Assembly: GCF_001866135.1 (NCBI RefSeq)
Contig: NZ_MODW01000001.1
Location: 682,001 to 746,000 of the forward strand
Direction: 5' to 3'
DNA from: Microbacterium sp. LCT-H2
GTDB taxonomy: Bacteria > Actinomycetota > Actinomycetes > Actinomycetales > Microbacteriaceae
DNA: 64,000 nucleotides
Shown here: positions 35,599-45,490 of the stretch, piece by piece
How positions within the stretch are numbered: position 1 is the first letter of the stretch
Layout of the letters: each line of letters begins with the position of its first letter
Notes under the pieces: generated by a model
Databases searched by the model: none
What the model saw: the letters and a program-made list of their open reading frames with translations, nothing else
What the model was told of the DNA's origin: nothing
Position numbers and translations under genes: made by a program

Positions 35599-36552
35599 TC
35601 AGCCCCGCATCGCGACGCCGCGGCGCCAGTAGCCCATGAACGCGACCTGCGCGCGGTCGATCCCGAGGTCCTTCACGAGGTGCCGACGCAGCGTCGTCAC
35701 GACACCGCTCTCGCCCGCGATCCAGAAGTAGCGGCCGGCGGCGTCGTCGGGCGCGATCTCCTCCCCCAGGCTCGAGTACTCGGGGGTCTCCCAGAGGAGG
35801 TCCTCCCCCTCGATATCGGTGACGCGGATCTCGTCCCCGGCATCATCGTCGCCCAGGTGCTCGAGCACCGCGGGGATGAGTCGGAGGCCGTGCGGCTCGC
35901 CGGCGTCGCGCGGCAGCCAGTGCACGTCCACCCCGTCCGGCGCGTCGATCGCGAGCACGTCAGCGGGCGACGGCACCTCGATGAACGCCGTGCCGCGGAG
36001 GTCGCGCGGGGCGTCCTCCAGGATGCGGGCGATGGCGGGGGCCGCGGTCTCATCCCCGACGAGGACCACCGAGGTCGCCACCCCCGGCGCGTACTCCGCT
36101 CCGCCGTGCGCCACGACGCCCCGACGCGGGCCGACCAGCCACAGCTCCTGGCCCACCGCGGCCGTGCTCGCCCACCGAGAGGCCGGACCCGTGAGCCCCG
36201 GCTCCAGGTGCAGCACGAAGTCGATGTCGACCTCGGTGCGGCCGTCGTCGTCGACCCGCAGGTCCCGGACGGAGTAGGTGCGCATCGAGCCGCGCTCCTC
36301 CTCCGGGACGGCCAGGTACGAACCCCACCAGTCGTGCGTCGACCGGTCGATCTCGGCGAGCACGCCGGACGCGGGCGGGAAGACGAGCTTGACCCGGCTG
36401 TCGTACACCTCCCCTGGCGTCCCCAGCTCGCTGAGCTCCTCGCCGCCGAGCGTCACCCGCACGAACGACGGGGAGACGCGGGAGACGGCGCGCACCTCGG
36501 CGCGGGTGAGGATGTAGGTCGGGCGCTCGGTCGTGGTGGATTCAGCGGACAT
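35599..36552 (-). CDS. siderophore-interacting protein (ViuB/SIP ferric reductase)
   Basis: 317 residues. FAD-binding barrel (RVTLGGEELSELG, MRTYSVRDLRVD) and NAD(P)H-binding half (VVLVGDETAAPAIARIL), the SIP family layout. It reduces ferric siderophores in the cytoplasm to release Fe2+, consistent with its place between two ferric-siderophore importers. Its ATG overlaps the upstream ATPase end by 11 nt. Confidence 0.94.
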   Translation of the reverse strand: MSAESTTTERPTYILTRAEVRAVSRVSPSFVRVTLGGEELSELGTPGEVYDSRVKLVFPPASGVLAEIDRSTHDWWGSYLAVPEEERGSMRTYSVRDLRVDDDGRTEVDIDFVLHLEPGLTGPASRWASTAAVGQELWLVGPRRGVVAHGGAEYAPGVATSVVLVGDETAAPAIARILEDAPRDLRGTAFIEVPSPADVLAIDAPDGVDVHWLPRDAGEPHGLRLIPAVLEHLGDDDAGDEIRVTDIEGEDLLWETPEYSSLGEEIAPDDAAGRYFWIAGESGVVTTLRRHLVKDLGIDRAQVAFMGYWRRGVAMRG

Positions 36553-37342
36553 GATGCCTTCCGATGGGGGTGACCATCGGCTTGCCGGAGACCGGGTCGA
36601 TGGTGATCTGGTTGGGGAGGCCGAAGACCTCCTGCACGAGCTCGGCGGTGACGATCTCCTGCGGGGCGCCGGTCGCGTGCACGCGGCCGTCCTTCATGGC
36701 GACCAGCTCGTCGGCGTAGCGCGCGGCGAGGTTGAGGTCGTGCAGCACCATGACGATCGTGGTGCCGCGGGCGACGCTGAGGTCGGTGAGCAGGTCGAGC
36801 ACCTCGACCTGGTGGGCGACGTCGAGGAAGGTCGTCGGCTCGTCCAGCAGCAGGATGTCGGTCTCCTGCGCGAGGGCCATCGCGATCCAGACCCGCTGCC
36901 GCTGGCCGCCGGAGAGCTCGTCCACACTGCGGTCGGCGAGGTCGCTGATGCCGGTCGCGTCCAGGGCGTCGGCGACGACCTCGTAGTCGTGCGCGCTCCA
37001 CCGCGACAGCGCCCGCTGATGGGGATGACGCCCGCGACCGACGAGGTCGGCGACGGCGATGCCCTCGGGGGCGACGGGCGACTGGGGCAGGAGGCCGAGG
37101 ATGCGCGCGACCTCCTTCGTCGGACGGGCGTGGATCGACTTCCCGTCGAGCACGACCTCCCCGTCCCCCGGGGACAGCAGGCGGGCGAGGGCGCGCAGCA
37201 GCGTCGACTTGCCGCAGCCGTTCGCGCCGACGATCGTGGTGATCTTCCCCGGCGCGATCTGCAGGTCGAGGCCCTCGACCACGGTGCGGTCGCCGTACGA
37301 GAGGGTGACCCCCTCGGCGGACAGGCGGTGGGCGGCGGTCAC
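36542..37342 (-). CDS. iron-siderophore ABC ATPase of importer 1
   Basis: 266 residues: Walker A GANGCGKS, VADLVGRGRHPHQRALSRW, signature LSGGQRQRVWIAMAL, Walker B LLLDEPTTFLD and the H-loop VLHDLN, as in FepC/FecE. The GTG overlaps the permease stop (GTGA). Partner of the two separate permeases upstream. Confidence 0.95.
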   Translation of the reverse strand: MTAAHRLSAEGVTLSYGDRTVVEGLDLQIAPGKITTIVGANGCGKSTLLRALARLLSPGDGEVVLDGKSIHARPTKEVARILGLLPQSPVAPEGIAVADLVGRGRHPHQRALSRWSAHDYEVVADALDATGISDLADRSVDELSGGQRQRVWIAMALAQETDILLLDEPTTFLDVAHQVEVLDLLTDLSVARGTTIVMVLHDLNLAARYADELVAMKDGRVHATGAPQEIVTAELVQEVFGLPNQITIDPVSGKPMVTPIGRHHVR

Positions 37343-38412
37343 AGCGAGCCTCCGGTGCGGTTGGTACGGATGAGCAGATAGATGAGGTACGGCGCGCCGA
37401 CGACGCCGGTGACCACGCCGACCGGGTAGCGCGCGCCGAGCGCGAACTGGGCGATGAGGTCGCCGCCGAGCACGAGCACCGCCCCGACGAGACCGCTGGG
37501 CAGCAGCAGCGTGGCGCCGGGACCGGTGAGCCGCGCGGCGATGGGTCCGGCCATGAACGCAACGAACGCGATCGGCCCGGTGGCGGCGGTCGCGAAGGCG
37601 AGGAGGGCCACGGCACCGAGGATGAAGACGAGGCGCGTGGCGGTGACCCGCACGCCGAGCCCCGCGGCCGAGTCGTCGCCGAGCTGGAGCGTGCCCAGCG
37701 CCCGCCCCTGCGAGAGCAGCACCGGCACGAGGATCGCGGCGGCGATCGCCATCGGCAGCACCCGCTCCCAGGACGCGTTGTTGAGGCTGCCGGTGAGCCA
37801 CTGCATCGCGGTCTGGATGTCCCAGTTCGCAGCCCGGGACAGCAGGTAGGAGATGACGCTCTGCAGCATCGCCGCGACGCCGATCCCGATCAGGATGAGG
37901 CGGGTGCCCGCGAAGCCGCCCTTGATGGCGAGGAGGTAGATCGCCAGCGCCGTCACGAGGGCGCCGACGAGCGCGAGGAGGGAGACGGCCGGGCCGTTGA
38001 GCGAGAGCACGACGATGCCGAACACCGCGGCGGCGCCGGCGCCGTTCGAGATGCCGATGATGTCCGGCGAGGCGAGCGGATTGCGCAGCATGGTCTGGAA
38101 GGTGACGCCCGCCATGCCGAACGCGAGGCCCGTGAGGATCGCGAGGACCGCACGGGGGAGCCGCAGGTCGCCGACCGTGAACGAGGCGCCGGGCACCGTC
38201 TCACCGAGGATCACGCGGATGACCTCGTCGAGCGGGTAGAACGTGTTGCCGACCATGAGCGCCACCGTGAACAGCACGATCACGACGACCCCGAGGGCGA
38301 GGGTGACCACCGCGTGACGGCGGTGGCGTGCCCGGCGACCGGCGATGATGCGCGCGGTGCGGGCGGCGGCGGACTCGTCGCCGCGGACGAGGGTGTGCTC
38401 GGTCGTGCTCAC
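37339..38412 (-). CDS. FecCD-type siderophore permease, importer 1 (second subunit)
   Basis: 357 residues, about ten membrane segments, MLRNPLASPDIIGISNGAGAAAVFG and GPIAFVAFMAGPIAARL as family marks. Forms the channel with the permease encoded just upstream. GTG start overlapping that gene's stop (GTGA). Confidence 0.95.
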   Translation of the reverse strand: MSTTEHTLVRGDESAAARTARIIAGRRARHRRHAVVTLALGVVVIVLFTVALMVGNTFYPLDEVIRVILGETVPGASFTVGDLRLPRAVLAILTGLAFGMAGVTFQTMLRNPLASPDIIGISNGAGAAAVFGIVVLSLNGPAVSLLALVGALVTALAIYLLAIKGGFAGTRLILIGIGVAAMLQSVISYLLSRAANWDIQTAMQWLTGSLNNASWERVLPMAIAAAILVPVLLSQGRALGTLQLGDDSAAGLGVRVTATRLVFILGAVALLAFATAATGPIAFVAFMAGPIAARLTGPGATLLLPSGLVGAVLVLGGDLIAQFALGARYPVGVVTGVVGAPYLIYLLIRTNRTGGSL

Positions 38413-39452
38413 AGCTCCCGCACCTTCTGCCGGCGGACGATCCAGATGAAGAACGGCGCCCCGATGATCGCGGTGATGATGCCGACCTGGATCTCCTCGG
38501 ACGACGGCGAGATCACGCGTCCGACGATGTCGCTCGCGGTGAGCAGCGCGGCGCCGGCGAGGGCCGAGAAGGGCAGCAGCCACCGGTGGTCGGTCCCCAC
38601 GAGCATCCGGCACATGTGCGGGACGATGAGCCCGACGAACCCGATCGGCCCCGCGATGGCCGTCGCCGCGCCGGCGAGGATGACCGCCCCGAGCGCCGAC
38701 AGCATCCGGGTGCGCAGCACGTGCTCGCCGAGACCTTTGGCCATGTCGTCGCCGAGCGCGAGGGAGTTCATCCCCCGGGCGCACAGGAAGCAGATGAGGG
38801 CGCCGACCGCGAGGACGGGAGCGGTGATCGCGATCCGGGGCCACTCCGCCCCGCCGACGCCGCCGATCTGCCACGACTGGAACGTCTGCAGCAGGTCGAC
38901 CCGCGGCAGCATGACCGCGCTGATGAGCGAGGCGAACGCAGCGGAGGTCGCCGCCCCCGCGAGGGCCAGCTTGAGCGGCGTGGCCCCGCCGCGGCCGAGG
39001 GAGCCGACGGTGTACACGAAGACGGCCGCCGCCGCGGCGCCCACGATCGCGAAGGCCATCTGCCCGTAGGGGTTGCTCAGCCCGAAGAACGCGATGCCGA
39101 GGACGACCGCGAACGAGGCGCCGTTCGAGACCCCCAGGATGCCGGGGTCGGCGACGGGGTTGCGCGTGACGGCCTGCATGGTCGCTCCGGCGAGGGCGAG
39201 GGCCGCCCCCACGAGGAGCGCGAGCACGGTGCGGGGGATGCGCTTGACGACCGCGGCCTGGGCGATCGTGTCGGTCTGGCCGGAGAGCGCCGCGAGGATG
39301 TCGTCGAGCGTGACCGCGCGCACCCCGAACGACACCGAGAGCACGACGAGCACGAGGATCACACCGACTCCGGCGAGCAGCCAGAGGGTGCGCACCACCG
39401 TCGGACGCCGCAGGGTTGCGGCGTCCGACGCGAGGACGGGTGCTGGGATCAC
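38409..39452 (-). CDS. FecCD-type siderophore permease, importer 1 (first subunit)
   Basis: 347 residues; family marks VTRNPVADPGILGVSNGASFAVVLG and GPIGFVGLIVPHMCRMLVG. GTG 39452 has a GGAG ribosome site and follows the binding-protein stop after 32 nt. Confidence 0.95.
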   Translation of the reverse strand: MIPAPVLASDAATLRRPTVVRTLWLLAGVGVILVLVVLSVSFGVRAVTLDDILAALSGQTDTIAQAAVVKRIPRTVLALLVGAALALAGATMQAVTRNPVADPGILGVSNGASFAVVLGIAFFGLSNPYGQMAFAIVGAAAAAVFVYTVGSLGRGGATPLKLALAGAATSAAFASLISAVMLPRVDLLQTFQSWQIGGVGGAEWPRIAITAPVLAVGALICFLCARGMNSLALGDDMAKGLGEHVLRTRMLSALGAVILAGAATAIAGPIGFVGLIVPHMCRMLVGTDHRWLLPFSALAGAALLTASDIVGRVISPSSEEIQVGIITAIIGAPFFIWIVRRQKVREL

Positions 39453-39484
39453 GACGGCTCTCCGCTGGGGGGCGGACGCGGAGC

Positions 39485-40510
39485 TTACTTCGCGAGCGGC
39501 GCGGCGAGGATGGCCAGGTAGTCCTCGAGACCCCACGGGATCGACAGCGCCGACGGGTTCGCCGATGCGGCGATGGGGGTGGCGTCCGGGAGGATCGCGA
39601 CGCGGCCCTCCGCGATGGCGGGGATCTTCGACAGCAGCGGGTCGGCCTGCAGCGTGGCCAGGGTGGAGTCGTCGCCGTAGGTCACCAGCACGTCCACGTC
39701 GTCGAACTTCTGCGCCTCCTCGGCGCTCACCTGGAGGTAGAACTGGTCGCTGTCCGCGTTCTCCTCGACGATCGCGGGGAGCGGCAGGCCGAGGTCGTGC
39801 AGGTACCCGGGGCGCGTGTCGGCCGCGGTGTAGTAGCCGATCTGGCTCAGGTCGCTCGGGTCGAAGTAGGCGAAGAGCACCCTCTTGTCCTTCAGGATGC
39901 TGTACTTCTCCAGGGCGGCGTCGGCGTCGGCGTGCAGGTCCTCGATCAGGGACTCGCCCTCGGCCTCGAGCCCCAGGGCCTTGGCGTTCATCTCGACCAT
40001 GTCGTCGACGGACGTGCCCCACGCGACGTCGGGGTAGGCGACGACCGGGGCGATCTTGGAGAGCGTGTCGTACTCCTCCTGCGTGAGGCCGGAGTAGGCG
40101 GCGAGGATCACGTCGGGCTCGGTGTCGGCCACGGCCTCGTAGTCGATGCCGTCGGTCTCGTCGAAGAGCACCGGGGTCTCCCCGCCGAGCTCGTCGAGCT
40201 TCTCCTCGACCCACGGGAGGATGCCGTTGTCGTCGTCGTCGCCCCAGGTGGCCTTGCTCATGCCGACCGGGACGATGCCGAGGGCGAGCGGCACCTCGTG
40301 GTTCGCCCACGCGACGGTCGCCACGCGCTCGGGCTTCTCGTCGATGGTCGTCTCGCCGTAGACGTGCTCGATGGTCACGGGGAACGCGTCGTCGGAGGCC
40401 GGGTTGCCGCCGGTGGTCGCGGTCGACTCCGGCGCGGAGGACGAGCAGGCGGAGAGCGTCACGGCGAGCGCGGCGGCCGCGCCGAGGGCGAGGAGTCGAG
40501 AGGTGCGCAC
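39485..40510 (-). CDS. siderophore-binding lipoprotein of importer 1
   Basis: 341 residues. Lipobox LSAC (Cys22); ATVAWANHEVPLALGIVPVGM, DYEAVADTEPDVILAAYSGLT and IPWGLEDYLAILA are typical of FecB/FepB-type binding proteins. First gene of the eight-gene iron operon, directly behind an iron box. Confidence 0.95.
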   Translation of the reverse strand: MRTSRLLALGAAAALAVTLSACSSSAPESTATTGGNPASDDAFPVTIEHVYGETTIDEKPERVATVAWANHEVPLALGIVPVGMSKATWGDDDDNGILPWVEEKLDELGGETPVLFDETDGIDYEAVADTEPDVILAAYSGLTQEEYDTLSKIAPVVAYPDVAWGTSVDDMVEMNAKALGLEAEGESLIEDLHADADAALEKYSILKDKRVLFAYFDPSDLSQIGYYTAADTRPGYLHDLGLPLPAIVEENADSDQFYLQVSAEEAQKFDDVDVLVTYGDDSTLATLQADPLLSKIPAIAEGRVAILPDATPIAASANPSALSIPWGLEDYLAILAAPLAK

Positions 40511-40562
40511 AGGCGTTCCCTTCGGGATGGGAGATGGGGTGTCGACGCGAGAGCGTCCGGCC

Positions 40563-40581
40563 TTTGGTAAGCCTCGCCTAA
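40563..40581 (-). promoter_or_regulatory. DtxR/IdeR-type iron box
   Basis: TTTGGTAAGCCTCGCCTAA (plus strand) matches 16 of 19 positions of the DtxR/IdeR operator TWAGGTWAGSCTWACCTWA read on the minus strand. It lies 53 nt upstream of the first iron-transport gene, so iron-replete repression of the operon is expected. A second TAGGTTAG-like fragment (GGTTAGGG, 40593-40600) flanks it. Confidence 0.82.
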
Positions 40582-40609
40582 TCTAACACGGAGGTTAGGG
40601 CGCCCTCAC

Positions 40610-40676
40610 TCCCGTTTCGAATCGCTCACCTTGCCCCATCCGGCGCCCAGATGCCGCAAAGTGGGCGATTCGAAAG
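40610..40676. repeat. TTCGAATCGC hairpin repeat, copy 4
   Basis: Arms CCCGTTTCGAATCGC / GCGATTCGAAAGTG, inner stem CACCTTGC / GCAAAGTG. It lies between the cold-shock gene terminator and the iron-operon promoter, in a 233-nt gene-free stretch whose other contents are the iron box and that terminator. Confidence 0.85.
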
Positions 40677-40690
40677 TGCCGGGGCAGCGA

Positions 40691-40726
40691 AAAGCCGGCC
40701 GGACCCGTACGGATCCGGCCGGCTTC
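40691..40726 (-). terminator. intrinsic terminator of the cold-shock gene
   Basis: Inverted repeat AAGCCGGCCGGA / TCCGGCCGGCTT around a short loop; on the minus strand it ends in TTTTC. It starts 18 nt after the cold-shock stop. Confidence 0.85.
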
Positions 40727-40743
40727 AGGAAGTCAGCGCACGC

Positions 40744-40947
40744 TCAGAGAGCGCGGATGTTCGCCGCCTGCATGCCCTTGGGGCCACGCTCAGCGTCGAA
40801 TTCGACCTTCTGGTTCTCGCGGAGCTCCTTGAAACCGGAGCCGGCGATAGCCGAGTAGTGGGCGAAGAGGTCTTCGGTGCCGTCATCGGGAGCGATGAAG
40901 CCGAAGCCCTTCTCTGCGTTGAACCATTTCACAGTGCCAGTGGCCAT
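40744..40947 (-). CDS. cold-shock protein (CspA family)
   Basis: 67 residues. [20 protein letters not shown] with the RNP1 motif KGFGFI, then DLFAHYSAI (RNP2-type DVFVH variant) are the single cold-shock domain marks. An RNA/single-stranded DNA chaperone. Monocistronic, with a stem-loop leader and a strong terminator. Confidence 0.97.
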   Translation of the reverse strand: MATGTVKWFNAEKGFGFIAPDDGTEDLFAHYSAIAGSGFKELRENQKVEFDAERGPKGMQAANIRAL

Positions 40948-40970
40948 GTGTTTTCTACTTTCTGTTGACC

Positions 40971-40986
40971 GGCCGCTCACGCGGCC
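40971..40986. other. stem-loop in cold-shock leader
   Basis: GGCCGC-N4-GCGGCC, a perfect 6-bp stem 23 nt before the cold-shock ATG and 35 nt after the upstream regulator's stop. Either a 5' leader hairpin of csp or the end of the regulator transcript. Confidence 0.5.
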
Positions 40987-41020
40987 TGCACCATGCCGAT
41001 GATCCGACATGCATGCTCGG

Positions 41021-43960
41021 TCACGCTACCACGGCGGACTGACGGGCCTCCCCTTCTTCGGCCGCGCGATGGGCGAGCGCCGCCTCGGTGCGCGTGCTCA
41101 CGCCGAGCTTCCGCAGCACCGCCGAGACGTGGACGCTCACGGTCTTCACGCTGATGAACAGGCGCTCCCCGATCTGGCGGTTGCTCAGCCCCTCCGCGAT
41201 GAGGGCGAGCACCTGCCGTTCTCTGGCCGTCAGCTGCTCCGTGGCGGCGACCTCGCGGGGCCCGGACGACCGCAGCCCGGCCGCCTCGCCGAACCGCGCC
41301 AACGTCTGCTGCAGCGGCACATGACCGAGCCCCTCTGCAGTCGTCGTCGCCGCGGCGAGCAGGGCAGCCGCCTCGGCGCGCTCTCCGGCGGCGACGTGCA
41401 GCCGGGCGCGCTCAAGCCGCAGCACCACGCGGAAGGTCGCCGGAACGTCGTCGCCGTCCGCGCGGCTGAGCGCCTCGTCGACCGCGCCCGGACCCGGGTC
41501 GAGCAGGGCATGCAGCACCGCCGACCACGCGTCGTCCTGGAGTTCCGGCGGCTGCGCCTCCCACGCCTCCCGGACCGCCGCGACCGTCGCTCCGACGTCG
41601 GCGCCGCCCGCCCGCAGCGCCGTCACGAGAGCACCCGCCTCCAGAAGCAGCCGCCGCTGATGCAGCAGTGCCGGCCTGTCGTCGCGCAGCATCTCCCCGA
41701 TCACGTCGAGCGCGCCGCGCAGGTCGCCCCGGCTCTCTGCCACGGCGACCTGCATCGTGATCCGGTCGTACCAGATCTGCCGCTCCGAGACCCCGGTCTC
41801 CTCGAACGCCGGGAGCCACTCCTGCAGGGTCTCCGCCGCCTCCGCCGCTCGACCTCGCCAGGCGAGCACCCGCACCCTGGTCATGCTCACGTACATCCGG
41901 AACACCCGCAGCGTGCCCTGCCGGAAGTCCCGGGCGAGCATGTCCTCGACCTGACCGATCTCGCCGAGCTCGAGCAGCGGCACGATCATGTTCTGCGCCA
42001 TGATCGAGCCCGAGGTGCGCTCGACGCGGAGCTCACGGGCTCGCCGCAGGCCCTCCTCCGCGACGGCGACCGCCTCCCGGTAGCGGCCCAGCAGCGTCAG
42101 CAGGTCGGAGTAGTTGACGCGGTAGCGCATCTCCGCGGTCGATCCGGCGGCGAGGTCGCGCGCCCGTCCGTACTCGCGCACCCCCTCCTCGACCCGGCCG
42201 AGGTGGGCCAGCGAACCGCCGCGGACGTTCGCCGCGATCGAGAGCTGATCCGTCGTGGACGCGCCCGCCGCGCGACGCTCGGCCTCGTCGGCGAGCCGGA
42301 TAGCCTCTTCGCGGTCGCCCGCGATCATGCGGCGACTCGCGAGCTGGTTCAGCAGTTCGGCGCGGAACACGTCGTCGTCGACGCGCTCCGCGAGCGCGAG
42401 CGCCTCCTGGAGGAGCGGGATGGCCCCGAGGCGACCGAGGTTGACGAGGTACAGCGCCTTGTTCCGCAGCAGCCGCGCGTGCAGCCGCGGGTCGACCGCC
42501 GCCGGATCGACCTCGCTCAGCGCGACGTTGGCGACCGCCAGGGCCCGCTCGCCGTCGCCGGCGTTGCGCAGGACGGAACCGAGCACATGGAGCAGGTCGA
42601 GGCGTGCGAACCCCGTCGCCTCCGTCGCGTCCGGCACGAGGGGCCAGAGTTCGAGGACGAGCTCGCCGAACCGCGCCGCGCTGGCGAAGGCGTACTGGGC
42701 CTTGGCCTGGCGCATGGCGTCGGCGGCGGCCGCGATGGCACGACGGTCGTCCTGTGCGAGCTGCCAGTGGTACGCCAGGGCCGCCGCGTCGTCGCCACCG
42801 CCCTCCTCCAGCGCTTCGGCGTAGGCGCGATGCAGGCGTGCCCGCTCGCCCGGCAGCAGATCGTCGTGCACGGCCTCGCGCAGCAGCGCGTGCCGGAACC
42901 CGTAGTCGTCTTCGCCGACGACGATGATGCCGCTGCGCACGGCCTCGCGGACGGCGTTCTCGACGCGATCCTCCGGGAGTTCGACGAGGCGCAGCAGCAG
43001 AGGATCCGTGAGCGGTCGCTCCGCGCCGGACATGACCTGCACCACGCGGCGCGCGTCGTCCCCGAGGCGGTCGAAGCGGGCGAGAAGGAGGTCGCGCAGG
43101 CTCTCCGGCAGGGGCCCCTGGGCGCACCCGGCGATCTCCTCGACGAAGAAGGGCACGCCCTCGGCACGCACCTGCAGCCGCTCCAGCGCCGTCGCCGTCG
43201 GTGCGCGGCCCGTGATCTGGGCCACGAGCTCGCCGACCGCATCGTCGTCGAGACGCGACACCGTCATCCGCTCGAGCAGTCGCGCGCGCGTCGCCTCGCC
43301 GATGAAGCGGCTCACCGCATCGCCCCGGCGCACGTCGTCGGTGCGGCACGTGATGAGCAGCAGGAGCCGGCCGTGGTCGAGCGTGCGGAGGAGGAAGGAG
43401 AGGATCGCGAGCGTGGAGTCGTCGGCCCAGTGCAGGTCTTCGATCAGGACCACGTGCGGCGCCAGCTCCGTGGCGGCCTCGATGAGGGACGCGATCGCGT
43501 CGCGCAGGCGTTCGGGACTCGTGCGGTCGCGGGGCGCGGGTGCGTCGACGAGTTCGGGCAGCAGCATGCCGAGCGCCTCGACGCCCACGCCGACCGCCTC
43601 GCGCACGCGGTCCGCGCCCATGCGCTCGACGATGGAGCGGAGGATGCCGGCGAGCGGCCCGAACGGGGCACGCGAGGTGCCGAGGTCGAGGCACCACCCG
43701 ACGTGCACGTCGGCAGCATTGGCGACCCCGGTGGCGAACTCCCGCACCAGCCGGGACTTGCCGATCCCCGCCTCCCCTTCGACCAGCAGCGCGGCGGGCA
43801 CGCCGTCGCGCACGCCGTCGAACAGGCGGCGCATCTCGGCGAGCTCGGCGTCACGCCCGACCATCGCGGCGGTGGGGGCTGGGGCCATGGACCCATCGTG
43901 CCACTCCCCACGGACATCCGAAGGGCCCGAGGGGAAGGACAGCACGACGCCGTCGGTCAT
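41021..43960 (-). CDS. large ATP-binding LuxR-family regulator (MalT/LAL type)
   Basis: 979 residues from ATG 43960. An AAA/NACHT-like ATPase with Walker A GEAGIGKS (about residues 62-69) and [18 protein letters not shown] as Walker B, a long TPR-like helical region (about 330-880) and a C-terminal LuxR helix-turn-helix ([40 protein letters not shown]). LAL regulators integrate a ligand or partner signal; target genes are unknown. ATG 43960 overlaps the stop of the small gene upstream (ATGA); an internal ATG at 43888 is the alternative start, just before the family's VGRDAEL. Confidence 0.9.
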   Translation of the reverse strand: MTDGVVLSFPSGPSDVRGEWHDGSMAPAPTAAMVGRDAELAEMRRLFDGVRDGVPAALLVEGEAGIGKSRLVREFATGVANAADVHVGWCLDLGTSRAPFGPLAGILRSIVERMGADRVREAVGVGVEALGMLLPELVDAPAPRDRTSPERLRDAIASLIEAATELAPHVVLIEDLHWADDSTLAILSFLLRTLDHGRLLLLITCRTDDVRRGDAVSRFIGEATRARLLERMTVSRLDDDAVGELVAQITGRAPTATALERLQVRAEGVPFFVEEIAGCAQGPLPESLRDLLLARFDRLGDDARRVVQVMSGAERPLTDPLLLRLVELPEDRVENAVREAVRSGIIVVGEDDYGFRHALLREAVHDDLLPGERARLHRAYAEALEEGGGDDAAALAYHWQLAQDDRRAIAAAADAMRQAKAQYAFASAARFGELVLELWPLVPDATEATGFARLDLLHVLGSVLRNAGDGERALAVANVALSEVDPAAVDPRLHARLLRNKALYLVNLGRLGAIPLLQEALALAERVDDDVFRAELLNQLASRRMIAGDREEAIRLADEAERRAAGASTTDQLSIAANVRGGSLAHLGRVEEGVREYGRARDLAAGSTAEMRYRVNYSDLLTLLGRYREAVAVAEEGLRRARELRVERTSGSIMAQNMIVPLLELGEIGQVEDMLARDFRQGTLRVFRMYVSMTRVRVLAWRGRAAEAAETLQEWLPAFEETGVSERQIWYDRITMQVAVAESRGDLRGALDVIGEMLRDDRPALLHQRRLLLEAGALVTALRAGGADVGATVAAVREAWEAQPPELQDDAWSAVLHALLDPGPGAVDEALSRADGDDVPATFRVVLRLERARLHVAAGERAEAAALLAAATTTAEGLGHVPLQQTLARFGEAAGLRSSGPREVAATEQLTARERQVLALIAEGLSNRQIGERLFISVKTVSVHVSAVLRKLGVSTRTEAALAHRAAEEGEARQSAVVA

Positions 43961-44175
43961 CGCGCGAGAGCCGGATCGCATGCTCCCGTCTGGGAGGCCC
44001 GCGGTGCCGGCGTTCCGCGTCCGTGGCGGCGCAGCCACCGGCGCAGCGGACCCGCCGGTCGCGGCACGATCTGATCCGCGTGCTCCAGGAGCATCCGGCG
44101 CCGGGCGACCGCGCGTTCGATCTGCTCCTGCTCGAAGACGGTGACCTGGTGGCTGAGATAGGGGTGCTCGAACAT
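43957..44175 (-). CDS. 72-residue basic protein coupled to the LuxR regulator
   Basis: Begins FEHPYLSHQVTVFEQEQIER with a good GAGGAGA ribosome site; the C-terminal half is Arg/Pro rich. The central EQEQIERAVARRRMLLEHADQIV is a helical charged stretch. No family is recognised with confidence; similar short MFEHP-type proteins occur in Microbacteriaceae by my recall. Its stop overlaps the regulator ATG (ATGA), so it is coupled to it. A GTGTA-GGGA-TACAC inverted repeat (44195-44208) lies in its upstream region. Confidence 0.7.
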   Translation of the reverse strand: MFEHPYLSHQVTVFEQEQIERAVARRRMLLEHADQIVPRPAGPLRRWLRRHGRGTPAPRASQTGACDPALAR

Positions 44176-44307
44176 GGTGTCTCCTCGACGGTTCGGTGTA
44201 TCCCTACACTCCGCTCTGAGGTGTCCCCTCGGCATCGGACGGATGCCCTATCTTCCGCGCCCCCTCCGCCCTCCCTTCCTTACGCTGACGCAGGCCTCCA
44301 CGCCGCA

Positions 44308-45396
44308 TCAGGCTCCTGGCGCGCGAACCCGCCTGAGCTCGCGCGACCGCCTGCCCTGCCAGAGCGAGGGCCGCGCGGACGGACGGGTCCCCTCCGGCAC
44401 GAGGATCGCAAGCACCCGGACGAGCGTCGTCATCCACAGCAGCCCGAGCCCGACGACGACCGCCTCCACTGCGGTCACCGGGAAGAAGCCGAGCGGCCAC
44501 CACAGCAGCACGGCCGCGACCACGAGCACCCCCACCGCGACGGAGGTCACCACGAGGGCCAGTGGTCGGCCGGAAACGGTCAGCGTCGTCGCGGCGGCAG
44601 CCCCGAGGAAGAGGAGTAGCGCCGCGACGGCCGCGATATCGTGCGGAACGGGGGCCCGATACAGCGGCAGGAGCCCGACGGCGGCGAGCGCGAGTCCGGC
44701 CGCGGCCCACAGCACGACCACGGTCGCGATCCTGGACAGCGCGTCGTCGCCGCGCAGCCGATGCAGGTCGCGGCCGATGTACGCGCCGACGGTGACGACC
44801 AGCAGCCCGGCCACGACGAGGGTGCCGTTGAACGCCCAGCCCACCCCGAGCTGCGAGAAGTTCTCCGCCCACCACCGGGGGTCGACGGCGGTCACCATCG
44901 CGAACAGCGTGCCGATCACGAGGAACCCGAACAGGAGCCCGGCGAGATCGGCGGTCCGGAGGCCGATCCCCGCACCGAACGCGAGTCGTCCGCCGACCGC
45001 CGCCGCGACCCCCGTGAGCAGCCCGCCGCCGATCGCTCCGAGCGCGAGACCGCGCAGGCCCGCCGCGAGCACCTCCGCGGTGAGCAGCACGCCCATCGCC
45101 GTCACGGCCCCGAGCGCCACGGTGAGAGCGGCGGCGGAGAGGCGGGACACGACCCGCTGCCAGCGCGGCATCCCCGTCGCCTCCCCCCGACGGTGCAGAA
45201 GCGTGCTGATGACGAAGGCCAGAGCCGCGATGCCGCCGGCGACTCCCGCGGCGGGCAACGCGAGACCTCCCTCACCGGTCAGCGGCCGCGGCGGACCGGC
45301 GAGGAGCAGCGCCCCGGCGAGGGCTCCCCCGACGAAGCAGACGACGGTCGCGAGGACGGCCCGCCCCTCGCCGCGCAGACGCTCCGTCGTGTCCAT
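44308..45396 (-). CDS. multi-pass membrane protein, DUF998-like
   Basis: 362 residues with about ten membrane segments and short loops; the ENFSQLGVGWAFNGTLVVAG segment resembles the DUF998 family of seven-or-more-helix membrane proteins. The C-terminus is basic. Function unknown. It lies downstream of the SRPBCC gene, separated by a strong hairpin. The ATG is chosen by length; no clear ribosome site or -10 distinguishes it. Confidence 0.65.
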   Translation of the reverse strand: MDTTERLRGEGRAVLATVVCFVGGALAGALLLAGPPRPLTGEGGLALPAAGVAGGIAALAFVISTLLHRRGEATGMPRWQRVVSRLSAAALTVALGAVTAMGVLLTAEVLAAGLRGLALGAIGGGLLTGVAAAVGGRLAFGAGIGLRTADLAGLLFGFLVIGTLFAMVTAVDPRWWAENFSQLGVGWAFNGTLVVAGLLVVTVGAYIGRDLHRLRGDDALSRIATVVVLWAAAGLALAAVGLLPLYRAPVPHDIAAVAALLLFLGAAAATTLTVSGRPLALVVTSVAVGVLVVAAVLLWWPLGFFPVTAVEAVVVGLGLLWMTTLVRVLAILVPEGTRPSARPSLWQGRRSRELRRVRAPGA

Positions 45397-45444
45397 GCGC
45401 CCATGCAAGCACGCGCGTCCGACGTCCGCAGCCCCACACGCGAC

Positions 45445-45478
45445 GAGGCCCGGGCCGCAGACTGCGGTCCCGGGCCTC
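45445..45478 (-). terminator. hairpin terminator after the SRPBCC gene
   Basis: GAGGCCCGGG-CCGCAG / CTGCGG-TCCCGGGCCTC forms a ~16-bp stem with one bulge and a tiny loop, 13 nt past the stop. No T-run, as is common in high-GC bacteria. Confidence 0.75.
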
Positions 45479-45490
45479 GACGCAGAGGCG

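Noticed and set aside
41009..44074. A 1021-codon plus-strand frame opposite the LuxR regulator
   Set aside because: Low-complexity Arg/His/Gln-rich translation without any domain; it is the high-GC shadow of the minus-strand gene, whose domains are unmistakable.
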